This document shows positions 13,725 to 24,300 of a stretch of DNA of 64,000 nucleotides, piece by piece. A model generated the notes under the pieces. That model was not told the origin of the DNA. It was given only the letters and a program-made list of their open reading frames with translations, and made no database searches. The first letter of the stretch is position 1. Each line of letters starts with the position of its first letter. This DNA is from Haematococcus lacustris (taxonomy: Eukaryota; Chlorophyta; Chlorophyceae; Chlamydomonadales; Haematococcaceae): assembly GCA_030144725.1 (NCBI GenBank), contig JASKMD010000029.1, positions 10,241,433 through 10,305,432 on the forward strand. The letters are read 5' to 3'. The position numbers and the translations under genes are program-made.

Positions 13725-14614
13725 CTGATTCATTCCAAGGTCAGCACCTGGCGGATGAGCTGCCCCATGCTGGGCACATGCAGCTGCATCAGGAGTACCT
13801 GTCAGTCCTGCAGCAGTGCCAGGGCCTGGTGCTGCGCCCTGTCAGCCTGCGCACCTCCCCTGGCAGCCCCACACGCAGCAGCAGCGTGGTCACAGTCGGC
13901 AGCAGCGTCCGCCTCACACGCATGCACCACCACTCACACCCACCCCTCCAGCAGCAGGGGCAGCAGCAGGGGCAGCAGAAGGGGCAGCAGCAGGAACCGC
14001 ATCAGGGCAGGGCATCAGTCGGCAGGGGTAGCGGGCAGCGCTTGTTGTCTCGCCCCACCCTGCGTGCCCTTCTCCGCACTGGCGAACAGCGGGCTGTGAC
14101 GGCTGGCCAGGACAGCAACCGGGTGCAGCCCCTGGGCCTGGGCACAGGGGCAGGGGCTGCAGCCAGCCAGGCAGCCAGTGACCCCCACAACTCCATGGCC
14201 AGTGCCACACAGGGACTGTATAGTAATGGTGGTGGTGGTGGTGGTGGTGACGGTGGCAGTGCTGGCAGGATTGAAGCCAGACTGCAGCGTGAGGATGGTG
14301 TGGGGGAGGGGGTGGGTGCGGAACAGATGCCTCTGCAAGCAGGGGGCCAGGGGGGAGGCCAGGGAGGGCCCCAGGGAGGGGCTAAAGGGGTGACTCAGCA
14401 AGCTCAGCAGTCTGTGGGCCGCGGCAGGCTGGGGTTGGTGCAGCAACAAGGGGGAGGGGGCCCCAGCATTAGCTCAAGGCTGATGCCGGATCAGGCAGGC
14501 TTGCCAGCTCTGCCGCTGCTTGCGGCACAGTTCGCTGGCAGGTGGGTGGTGGGTGGCAGGTTCAACAGGGAAGGCGGTGCAGCAGCAAAGCATCACCACC
14601 CAGCCTTCGAATAG
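1..14614 (+). CDS. Giant low-complexity protein gene, 5' end outside window (four exons)
   Basis: Exons are read as <1-3733, 4272-4383, 4595-12737 and 13223-14614 (TAG). Junction phases 1, 2 and 0 all match, so 13380 bases stay open (at least 4459 residues). The frame is already open at base 1, so the start lies upstream. Most of the protein is Ala/Pro/Gly/Gln-rich: GPGP and PAPA dipeptide runs, GQ repeats, poly-Gln at 10228-10305 and 13438-13730, and acidic stretches near 8240 and 9280. The less biased segments are around exon 2 (QLSARQALRLVSSGRL, then LLKVLQRHQ) and just before the last intron (MDLMTAIQRSLPA...DKDRLLAAVYMFVQ). I recognise no family. It could be a nuclear scaffold or regulatory protein, but that is a guess. 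The stretch 10897-11535 may be a frame-neutral intron. If the last intron is retained, the protein would stop at 12788. Confidence 0.7.
1261..1473. repeat. GGGCCA/GGGTCA hexanucleotide repeat
   Basis: Coding hexanucleotide tract in exon 1 of the giant gene. GGGCCA units are interspersed with GGGTCA, giving Gly-Pro dipeptides with periodic Gly-Ser. The opposite strand is also open, which is a shadow of the period of six. Confidence 0.95.
1766..1885. repeat. GCCCCC/GCCCCT hexanucleotide repeat coding Pro-Ala
   Basis: Near-perfect hexanucleotide tract inside exon 1 of the giant gene, translated as an alternating Ala-Pro run. Confidence 0.95.
2090..2168. repeat. GCCCCA hexanucleotide repeat coding Pro-Ala
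   Basis: A second Ala-Pro coding hexanucleotide expansion in the same exon, with a different codon pair (GCC CCA) from the tract at 1766, so it arose independently. Confidence 0.95.
3254..3350. repeat. GGGACA hexanucleotide repeat coding Gly-Gln
   Basis: Perfect hexamer tract of about 16 units near the 3' end of exon 1, read as alternating Gly-Gln. Confidence 0.95.
3785..3945. repeat. G-rich GGCAGG/GGTGGGCA repeat in intron 1 of the giant gene
   Basis: Irregular tandem array of GGCAGGCAGGTGGG-like units inside the 3734-4271 intron. It is broadly complementary to the C-rich array in the next intron (4434-4566). Confidence 0.85.
4434..4566. repeat. C-rich CCCACCTGCCCACC repeat in intron 2 of the giant gene
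   Basis: Irregular tandem array filling most of the 211-base intron 4384-4594. Its reverse complement resembles the G-rich array of the preceding intron, so the 112-base exon 4272-4383 sits between inverted repeats. Confidence 0.85.
10228..10305. repeat. CAG trinucleotide repeat (poly-Gln)
   Basis: Almost pure CAG run, broken by one CTG, encoding about 25 glutamines in the giant gene. Similar CAG tracts occur at 300-336, 6771-6800, 13438-13730 and 35127-35160. Confidence 0.95.
10975..11502. repeat. CCCCA pentanucleotide array, about 105 copies
   Basis: Essentially perfect 5-base tandem array of 528 bp. Because 5 is coprime to 3, every frame reads the same five-residue HPTPP cycle and is stop-free, so openness says nothing about coding. 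It lies inside a candidate intron (donor at 10897, acceptor ending at 11535). Confidence 0.97.
12738..13222 (+). other. Last intron of the giant gene, with an AT-rich island
   Basis: GTGGGT donor and TGTGCAG acceptor, phase 0 on both sides. Bases 12849-12906 are strikingly T/A-rich (TTTATTT-type) and 13108-13143 is a TTGTG-type repeat, in sharp contrast to the surrounding GC-rich coding sequence. Confidence 0.7.
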
Positions 14615-15660
14615 ACCAGTGCCGAACAACTGCCTTGTTCACAGCTTTAGTGCGACACGCCATTGGCAGTGTGACTTGTGTGACGGCGGAATGCTACACT
14701 GGGTTCCCGCATCCCTACGAATCCTTACCCAGCGCCGGAGCAGTCCAAGCTGACGTGCTGTGCTTGCGACCTGCTGCAGGGTGGAGGCTGCCAGCGGGCC
14801 GAGTTGCTACGACTTTGACGACGTGGCCGCACCGCAGCGATCTCGACGATTGCCCACACCGTGCAGTCTAAACGACATCTTCGACGGTATCCCCAACCGT
14901 TAGTCCCAAAGGGTTGCGCGCGGGAGGTGGTTGCTTCTCGCGAGCATGACGAATGTGACGGTTGTGACGGTTGTGACTGATCTGGCTCCCGTGTTCAGTG
15001 ATCTGGTTAGCGCGCGACGAGCTGCTCTTGGGCTCAGCACCATGTGTTGTGCGGCATGATATGCAGCTCTCGGGGAGACGACGGGGGTGAGGTAGGTTAT
15101 TGTGCGCGATGTGCGCGTCCCGGTGGGGCTCACGGGCTAGGACTGGCGAGAGGGGGCTGAGCCTGGCGAGGAGGCGCATAACGCTGCCACAGCTGACAGG
15201 GCCTAGGCGAAGCACGCTTGTACATGCATGCCTGGGTTGGGTGAAATATGCAATTTGTCCATAGACGATGGTTAGGGCGAACACAAGGTCGTGTTGAGTT
15301 GCGATTAGTAATGGCAGCCTTTAAGCTCTGAATTGAGCGCACTCGTTGCTTTGCATAACTTTCCTAGAAGAGTTAGCCGCCTGCATGCCCTAGTGGCTGC
15401 GTGAACTGAGCAGGGGTCAACACTGATGAGATGTATTGGGGTACAAATGTGTGCCTTGCAGGCCCCCTGGCTGTCTCATATCCGATTGTCAGCCACGCTA
15501 GCCTCCAGTGTGCAACAAACAGCAAGAATGCGGTTGATAACATGTAAGCAAGAGCATATGGGCCTGGGCAAGTAGTGGGAGCTTCACACAGATGATCAGC
15601 CGCAATTACGGCTGGATATTTGCAATCCTTGTCAGACAAGACATTGAAGGCTATACCAGC
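14615..15660. other. 3' UTR and intergenic DNA
   Basis: No convincing ORF on either strand. The first chlorophyte-type poly(A) signal (TGTAA) on the + strand after the stop is at 15543-15547, implying a 3' UTR of roughly 0.95 kb if it is used. Base composition is less GC-rich than in the exons. Confidence 0.5.
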
Positions 15661-15668
15661 ATTAGGGG

Positions 15669-16579
15669 CAGGGCTGTGACTATACGGGGTAACTTACGGA
15701 TATACAGGTGGTAACCCGTACGTATGTATATCCGTAAGTAATACGGGTCAAATCCGGATCCAACCACCACCCGTATGTGTGAAGCACCCAGTGACCTTCA
15801 AGCCCCGCAGCAGAATTAGTGCGTCGCGACGAGCGCACATCGACTGTCATGGAGCTGGGGCCACCACGCGCCACTCAGCGTCTTCCGATGCAGACACTTG
15901 TGCGCCGGTCATCCATGGACATGTGCAGCAAATCCCCGGCGTCACTGGGCCACTCAGAAAGCGCAGCCGGACCGACCAGCCCAGCACCAGCACACCGGTC
16001 TGGTATCAGAGGCATTTTGGCGCAAATGGCGATGGTTGCGCTAGCGACAGACGCAAGTGCAAATTCTGCTCCTTTGCTGCCAAGGCCGCCCTTGGCAGCA
16101 ACCCGAACCACCTCGGTGCCCATTTGCTAACAGCGGCCTGCTCGTACTTATGGCATGCATGACTTCATTGCAGCCCTGAGATGGAGAGGGGTTTGGGGGG
16201 TGAGCAGGCCCAGCAGCTCAACAACTGCTGTCACAGTGCAGACCTGCTTAGGCACATGGCTGAGACACGCTGATGATGATGGCTGATGGTTGTTGGCTGG
16301 GTGTAACATGCTGAGTACTACACACTCGGAAGTAGATAGGCACCACCTGCCCCTTTCGCCTGGCTACGATGAGATAACAGGCGGAAACTGGGGAAACAGG
16401 GTTGGCGGAAGCAAGGAAGCGGGAGGGGAAAGGCGAAAAAGATGCCCCGCATGCCTGCATGGGCCCCCTTACGGCGGAACTTACGGATCGGTTAGGCGGA
16501 ACCTTACGGGTGTGACCACGTATTACGGTAAGTAACGTAAGCGTATCCGTAATCCGTATCCCCGTATCGCACAGCCCTG
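15669..16579. mobile_element. Non-autonomous hAT-type DNA transposon (copy 1, 911 bp)
   Basis: The left end begins CAGGGCTGTG and the right end finishes CACAGCCCTG, forming terminal inverted repeats that extend imperfectly through ATACGGGG. The element is flanked by a perfect 8-bp direct repeat, ATTAGGGG (15661-15668 and 16580-16587). An 8-bp duplication with CAGG-type termini is the hAT signature. Subterminal regions are packed with TACGGAT/ATCCGTA motifs, as expected for hAT transposase binding. At 0.9 kb it is far too short for a full transposase and keeps only a BED-finger segment. Confidence 0.92.
15779..16162 (+). pseudogene. BED-type zinc-finger fragment of a hAT transposase
   Basis: An open stretch of 127 codons inside hAT copy 1. 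Its last third contains RRKCKFC followed by NPNHLGAHLLTAAC, i.e. Cys-x2-Cys then His...His-x5-Cys, preceded by an aromatic WYQRHF. This is the layout of the BED finger at the N-terminus of hAT transposases. It has no ATG in frame at its start and ends shortly after the finger, and no catalytic or dimerisation domain follows. It is a relic exon or a retained DNA-binding fragment. Confidence 0.75.
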
Positions 16580-16587
16580 ATTAGGGG

Positions 16588-17411
16588 ACAAGCTCATGCA
16601 GCTCTCTTGGGGGAAGACAAAACCGAAAACCTCGTGTGAGAGTGTGATGTGTTGTGTTTCATTGAGTGGTGGCGAAACCCTTGCGAAAGCTGGTCTGGTA
16701 CGCTCTTACACCACGCAAATTCTCGACAAAGCCCCAGGCATCCACAGCGGACCGTGTGTTGCAAAGCTGCGGACCTCAGCGGCTGGGCAACCGCGCTGGC
16801 CGGAGATATTGCTGCCAGGCCGTAGGTAAGCAGGCGAGCAGCTACTCTCAACTCCGGCCTCAGGGCCGCACCCCCGGTCCAGCCTACAAGCCGTCGCGTT
16901 CGAATAGCGACGCGACGGCTCAGCATACCTGTGCTCGCGCAGCCCGGGCCAGGGCAGGATCTGTTTGCCGGCTAGGCCTTTTTGGCTGGTCGCCTGTGAC
17001 CAGAGTGGGTCTGCAGCTGCCAGCAGCCTGGTCTGGTCCGGGCAGCCTCGCACAAAGCCTTGGGCGATGCCGGGAGCCCAGCACCGCAAGCTAGGCAGGA
17101 CCCAGGCAGGGACGACGGTGCATGGACAAATGCCCTCACTGCCTGTCGCAGGACAGGCCATCGCAGCAGCGCAAGATGCAGCACAGTGCCCGAATTGGAG
17201 CAGTCTTCTCAGGTCGCTGTGTCTGGCAGCAGCTGGACACGTAAAGCCTGCATCGCAGCTGTAACCCATCAAGGTTGTCGCAGTCTGCGCATAACCGCCC
17301 AGCTCTGGACGCCCTCCTGAACTTGTTTTTTTGCCCCGCACTGCTTGAACCCGGCGCTGGCACTGTCACGTAGGGTGACAAGCACCGGGGAAACAGGGAA
17401 ACAAGGACACG
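16588..17411. other. Upstream region of the AP2-like gene
   Basis: 824 bases with no supported gene; the ORFs present are short and lack recognisable motifs. It presumably holds the promoter and 5' UTR of the gene starting at 17412. I could not identify a TATA box or initiator with confidence. Confidence 0.4.
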
Positions 17412-20400
17412 ATGAAGCCTTCGCCCTCGTCCCTTCGAAGTGCCCAGACTGCCGCTTCAGGGAAGACGAGCGCAGGGGTTACCGGCAGTAAAAACAAACT
17501 TGGCACGGACATCGACATCGTGCAAGCCAGCCCCCCAACAGCTCAGTCTGACACCCTGGAAGCACAGACCTCTTCCCAGCAGCGTAGTAACAAGATAGTG
17601 ATCAAACTTGCACGCCCAGCCACAATGTTGAGCTCCACTGCAGCGGTCAGTGGGCGGCAATTAAAGGCTCCACTCTTAGGCTCAGCAGCAGCGGTGCCAA
17701 TCAATGGCAGCCATGCGCAAGTGGAGACAGCTGGACCAATGCCTGCAGCAACCCCCATCCAGGAGGTGCCCCACCTGACCCAGCCTGCAGGGGGCCAGCA
17801 AGCACAGCATGCTAGACCAGTTCTAGGAACAGTGGCCACCATCTCATCATCAAACCTAGCAGCTGTGGCGCCCAGCGCTTTCACTGTGACTGAGTACCGT
17901 GACGTCATTCGGCGTGCATCAGACGGCCTCTTCCTAGCGGTGCTAGGGGTGACCCAGGCGCAATCTCAAGCTCCACAGGTGCGGCTCGTCAGTTGTAGGG
18001 CTAGGCTGTTTGCCTTGCTGTCTGCCCGCCTGCCCGCTCGCCTGTCTGCCTCCTTGCCTCCAAAGATCAATGTGCCCACCTACTGTTGGAGCTGCTTGAT
18101 TGCAAATGCAGAGATTCTTCCAGATTGGTGTCTTTGAAGATGCCAGTACAGCCGCGGCTGCAAGGGACTGTGTTGCTCTGGGCCTGATCAGTAACCCGCC
18201 CCTGAACAAAGACATTAGCAGCTACAGGTGCGCGGAATGCCTGGCTGGCTTTCGTGGCCATGCGCAAGCTCAGTGAACACATGGACTGTCACAATGGACA
18301 TGCACAGTCAGTGTGCATGTAAGAGCATACGGTAGCCTTTAACAGGTGCTGGGCTTGGGTGGGTTTTCGGGACACATCCCAAGGCTACATGGAGCACAAC
18401 CTGGGTAGCTGCATGGGCCCACCCAGCCATGCGCACTGGGCCGCTGTGGGTTGCTTTGACTCGAGGCTCAGCATAGCTCAGGCCCTGCTGGCGGCTGCTT
18501 GTGCAGCTTGTCTCAAGTGGCGGAGGCCATCATCAAGGCCCGCCAGTATGCAGCAGCCAACATGGCTGTCTTGACCAACGCAGCCGTCGCGGCATGTGTT
18601 GACATGGCTTTAAGCAACAAGGTGGGTTACAGGCCTGCAGCTGGCGCTGGTGGATGGGTGTGGGCGGCATTCACACGACCTGCCTCGACGCTCTGATGCA
18701 TTTGGCATGCCTGCCTTTGAGCAGCAGCAGCAGAGCAGCCACAGCAGCCGTAGCACAGCTTGTGTCAGGTCAGGTGTGCAGGCAGGGCACCTGTGATGTT
18801 GTAGGTTGCCCCTACATTTCACAGGAGCTGTAGCTTTGACGCAGCAGCAGACTCTGCTTGTGGGACTGCCTGTTGCTCTGCCCAGGTGCCTCACCAGCAG
18901 GACAGCCTGCACCAGGTCCGTCTGCGAGTCAACACATTCCTGCAGCAGGCGCAGCTGCAGCAGGGCCCCAGCTCCGCAGCCCTGGTCAGCACCCTAATCA
19001 GCAGCGCCCCAGCAGCTGGGCTGGCGCACTCTGCCACCTCATCCATTGCCCTACCCACTCTGGGCACAGCGGGCCTGTCTCTCCCCTCCGTGCTGCCCAG
19101 CCTGGCAACCATCAACACCTCCTCGGTGGCCACTGCAGCGGCAGCAGCTGCGGCAGCAGCCGTGACGGGCTCAGCCGGCTCAGGCGGCTCCCGCATTGGG
19201 TCACCTTCCGTGTTTGCTGCTAGCGCGGCTGCGAAGCCAGGGCTGGGGGTGGTGACCACTGTAGGACCCAAGACGACAGGCAGCAGCACAGGTGCAGCAT
19301 CAGGAGGGGGACGAGCCACAGGCGCTCGCGGGGTGTCCCCCTCCAAGCCCACCCCGCCTCCCTCTGCTACCCCCTTCCCCGGCCGCCTCGTGCCAGGCAC
19401 TATGCCAGGGCCTATGCCAGGGCCCCATCCACTGCAAACAACAGTGCCGGCCCAACAGCAGCAAACAACAGGTGCCAGCGCTGCTAGTCAGTCAAGCACC
19501 AACCCTGCCAGTCTGGTACGTGCAGCCCTGTCTGGGCCAGCCTTGCAGGTGCAGGGCCCCACCTTCCAGCCAGCTTCCATGTCCTCTGCAGCGCTCCCAG
19601 GCCGAGCAGGGGGCTCTGCAGGGAGCCTGGTAGGCGGCCCGCCCGCACTGGCCCTGGCTCCTGGCTCATCTGCCCTGGGCAAGCCCCCGCAGCCAGCAGG
19701 GTCATCAGGTAGCTGGGTGGCATCAGGCCCCTCGCTCCCTAGAGCACCTGGTGAGGCCATGCAGCTAGGCATGCTGAAAAACCTGGATGCCAACCCAGGC
19801 ACAGGCTTGACCACAGACTTTCTGGGGCAGCCTGGGCAGCCTACACCTTCACTTGCAGCTGTGCCAGGTGCCACCCCAGCAGCCACTGGGTTAGAGGCAT
19901 CGCCTGGGCCTGGCGCGGGTGGCAGTCTCAAAGGAGTGACCCCACAGCAGGCAAATGCCTTCCAGGCCATGATGCGCCAGCTGACCGTACCAGGTTCAAA
20001 CCAAGCCTTGCAGATGCAGACTGTGCTGGCGCGCCTGAAAGTCATGATGGGGTCAGGGCCAGCCGGTGCAGCCGCTGCAGCTGCCGCTGCCCAGGCATTG
20101 CTGGGGCGCAAGGGTGGCCCAGGCACCCCTAGTGGCCCTCGCCAGTCTGGGGCTGCTCTTGGCGCCACAGCCGTTGCGGGGAGCAGCACGGGGGCGGCAG
20201 CGGCTGGGGCCGGGGGGCTGTCAGGGGCGGCCATGGGGCAGGGCATGGTTCGGGGAACATCTGGAACGCTGCCGGCACGGCTGGGCAATGGAGTGCTGGG
20301 GGCTCTGCCAGCTAGGGGCCAGGTGATGGTGGCGGGCACCAAGCCCGGGCCAGGCAAGCATAAGCACCCTGGGCCGCTGCGCCTGCCTCAGGGCGTGAAG

Positions 20401-21305
20401 CAGCTGACTAGTGGCAGCAGGGCTGGGCTCTGGGAGGCAGTGCAGACCTTCCCTGCCCCTGGAGGTGGCTCAGGTGAGGGCGGGAGTCATCATCATCATC
20501 CTGGTTAATCACAGGCAGCAGTGGTGAGGAGGGCAGCAGCAGGCAGTATGGCAGCAGAGCATCAGGGCAGCAGGCGCAGCAGGGGCAGCAGGGGCAGCAA
20601 GGCAGCAGGGGCAGCACGGCAGCAGGGGCGGCAGGGGCAGCAGGGGCGGCAGGGGCAGCAGGGGCGGCAGGGGCAGCAGGGGCGGCAGGGGCAGCAAGGC
20701 AGCAGGGGCGGCAGGGGCAGCAGGGGCGGCAGGGGCAGCAAGGCAGCCAGGGGCGGCAGGGGCAGCAAGGCAGCCAGGGGCGGCAGGGGCAGCAGGGCTT
20801 TTGAGCATGGCATGACACCAGAGGGCCATGCCTGACATGCCTGCAGGCAGCCTGGTGCTCCTGGTGGGGCACTATGCTCTGATGGAGGAGGCTGTGAGGG
20901 CGCGTGACTGCGCAGCATTGGCCTGCTCTGACCCCACTCTAAACCGGCCGGCCAGCAACTACACGCTGGGCATGGTGCTGGTCACGGTAAGTCACCTGCA
21001 AGTCATTGCTTGTGCTGGGGCCAGCTAAGCCAAGCTGCGTGAGACCTGCACTCAGGCTTGGAGTTAAGAGGGGGTGACTGGCATGCTGGGGTGGGGTGCT
21101 GGGGTATCATGCTGGCTGCCAGTTGCTGCGTGCGCCACCAGCTGCTGCCTGTTTCTTTCCCCAGCAGCAGCAGATAAGTGGCAAGCAGGGGGCAGGCAGT
21201 AGGACGGCAGGGGGCAGGCAGGAGGCAGTTAAGGGGCAGGCAGCAAGAAGGCAGGCAGCAGCTGCAGGCAGCATGTCACTAACATCAGGTAGGCATGTTA
21301 TCCAA

Positions 21306-21340
<35 letters not shown>

Positions 21341-24300
21341 CGGGCGGGCGGGCGGGCGGGCGGGCAGGCCTATCAGGGTTTACATCTGGCCTCTTGCGCC
21401 TGACCCTGGACTCAGGCGTTCGAGATCCTGCAGTCCCGCCGCAGCATCTACCCTGGGCTGCAGTGCATCGCCTTCCTGAAGCAGGCCAAAGCCAACTGCC
21501 TGCGGGTGGGGGCTGTGAACAGCCTGGTCCTGGACAGCCTGCCGCTGAGGGTGGGCCCCCTGCCTGGCCTGGAAGCCACGAGTCAGGGTGGGCCGGGGGC
21601 AGCCGTGGCCGCGCTGACTGCCATGGACCTGTGGGGGCCTGGGCCAGGGCCGGGCCCGCCCCTGCCGCAGATGCAGCCAGCAGTGGCAGAGCATATGGTC
21701 AACGTGTTTCTGAGGGTGAGTGTTGGATTGAGTAAGGCTGGCAAGCACTGGCCCTGGCAAGGGTCCTACGGTAAGGCTCTGGCAGTGGCACTTGCGAGGG
21801 GCAGTGGTCACAGGGTGGTGTGCTCAGGGATGGGAGGAGGAGGGTGTTGTGGAGGGGGCTGGCAGGCACAGTTTGGGGTGAGTCGGGAGTTGGGCAGTTG
21901 CTTAGAGAGGCAGGGTGAGGGGAGGGTTGTCCAACAAGGGTGAGCCCAACATGGCAGGGGGCTTGCAACAAGGCAAAGCTGGTGGGCCACGTCAAGCACA
22001 TGATGGTCCCAACCAGCCATGCGGTCAGTACGCGTATGTGCAAGGCTGCTGCTGTGCCCCCACCTGCCCCCCCTCCACTTCCCTGCTGCTGCTGTCCCTT
22101 GCTGCCGGCCATGGCAGGTGGTGCCTGGCGGCAGCACTGAGGAAGACAGAGTGGCGGTGGACTTTGTCGTGATCCCCAGCACCCTGCTGTACCAGGTGCA
22201 GGCCAGCAGTCCCAATGGGCATGAGCAGCATGGGCAGGGCTGGTCCAGCTCAGAGTGCAGCAGCTCAGGCCACACATTGCGCAGGCCAGCAGGGAGGAGG
22301 TTGTAATGCAAGACGGCTCGCATGGCCTCCCTAGCACTGGGTTTGAGGTGTGCGGTGCTGCCCTGCAGGGCCGCCAAGAGGGGGACGTCAGTCTGCTGGC
22401 AGGGGGCTTGCCGCCGGCGGTCGGCAGCAAGCGGCGGGCGTTCAAAGCGGGGCAGGCTGGGCAAAGCCGCCAAGTGACTGTGCCGCCAGCTGCTGCTGAC
22501 ATGCTGACCAACAACATGCGCACACGCCCCACCATCACGTGAGTGGCACCAAGCACATAGGGAGCTGCCACCCACCAGGCTAGTGCATTGAGCAGACCTT
22601 TATATATGTATTTGCAGTGTGTGTGTATATTGGCACATGTGTATATGTACATAGGCAAGCTCTGTCACTCACTCTCCAAGCATGAGTTGTTGTACAACAT
22701 GTGCTGCACTTCAGCACAGAGCCGTGTGCCATGATGCAGGCAGGCCTAGGGAGCTGCTTACAGTCAAGGCAGCCATGGTTGCAGATGCCATCATGCCAGC
22801 CGCCTGCTGCTTTCAGTCAAGGCAGCCATGGTTGCAGATATCAGCATGCCAGCTGCCTGCTGCTTTCAGTCAAGGCAGCCATAGTTGCAGATATCAGCAT
22901 GCCAGCTGCCTGCTGCTTTCAGTCAAGGCAGCCATGGTTGCGGGCGCCAGCATGCCAGCTGCCTGCTGCTTTCAGTCAAGGCAGCCATGGTTGCGGGCGC
23001 CAGCATGCCAGCTGCCTGCTGCTTTCAGTCAAGGCAGCCATGGTTGCGGCCGCCAGCATGCCAGCTGCCTGCTGCTTTCAGTCAAGGCAGCCATGGTTGC
23101 GGCCGCCAGCATGCCAGCTGCCTGCTGCTTTCAGTCAAGGCAGCCATGGTTGCGGGCGCCAGCATGCCAGCTGCCTGCTGCTTTCAGTCAAGGCAGCCAT
23201 GGTTGCGGGCGCCAGCATGCCAGCTGCCTGCTGCTTTCAGTCAAGGCAGCCATGGTTGCGGCCGCCAGCATGCCAGCTGCCTGCTGCTTTCAGTCAAGGC
23301 AGCCATGGTTGCGGGCGCCAGCATGCCAGCTGCCTGCTGCTTTCAGTCAAGGCAGCCATGGTTGCGGGCGCCAGCATGCCAGCTGCCTGCTGCTTTCAGT
23401 CAAGGCAGCCATGGTTGCGGGCGCCAGCATGCCAGCTGCCTGCTGCTTTCAGTCAAGGCAGCCATGGTTGCGGGCGCCAGCATGCCAGCTGCCTGCTGCT
23501 TGCAGATACACCCTCCTGCCTCGCATCCCTGTGAGCTGTTACGTCAAGGTCCGGCTGGCGGGGAATGAGGCTAACCAGGCGGTACGTGCCCTCACCACTC
23601 CAGGTCCATGTGCACTGCCTCCTGCCTCCAAGCAGCCATCCATCACCCGCAATGCATTGCGCTGCTCTGTGAGGGGGTAGCTGGATCACCCTTGTGTGTT
23701 GCGGTCAAGGGGGCAGGGTCCCAGCACACCTCTTTCCCTCACTTATCCTCACGTAACCCACAGTCTCCTCACTCTTTTTTCATGCAGAACTACCCACTCC
23801 CTCAGCTGCTCGCACTGGTTGTGATTGTGAGCATCTGATTCCTGTGTGTGCGTTGATGTAGTAGTGTGGTGGTGTGATGTGGTGGGATCCCACCCGCAGG
23901 TGGCTGCCCAGCTGCTGGTTGTCCCCACTGACCTCGCTGCCAATGAGGCCTCCCGCTACAATGGAGTGAGGGTGCACATGCCCCTGATGCCAGAGCCACC
24001 CAGGTGGGCACTGGGCCCTCTACCTGCCTCAAATGGCCTACCTTGCACTTGTCCTTGACCCACACGACCAGGCATTGCTGGCTGCAAGTCATCGCCAGCA
24101 GCATCCACTGTGTTAAACCAGCGCTGGGCACAGCACCAGCACCAGGCCTGCAGGTTAGCTGCACTCACGTGCAACCTGTTAGAATACAGCATGGCGTGGT
24201 ATGATGCAGCTATGTGGTGTAAGGCAGACCCCACCCTATGGTCCCACCCTATGGTCCCACCCTATACTGGCTTGGTGCAGGTTCCAGGCTGTCATTTCGC

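Noticed and set aside
16594..17341. Minus-strand ORFs of 110 and 211 residues before the AP2-like gene
   Set aside because: No domain motif, no splice context and composition like the non-coding flanks.
20563..20800. Gly-Gln/Ala-rich coding exon
   Set aside because: Joining 20473 to 20847 in phase 1 reconstructs an AP2-like unit, and reading through the repeat breaks it.
22682..23680. 332-residue ORF with 53-residue repeats as a real protein
   Set aside because: It is the 53-bp intronic array read three units at a time. The equal openness of all frames and the fit of exons 8 and 9 favour intron.
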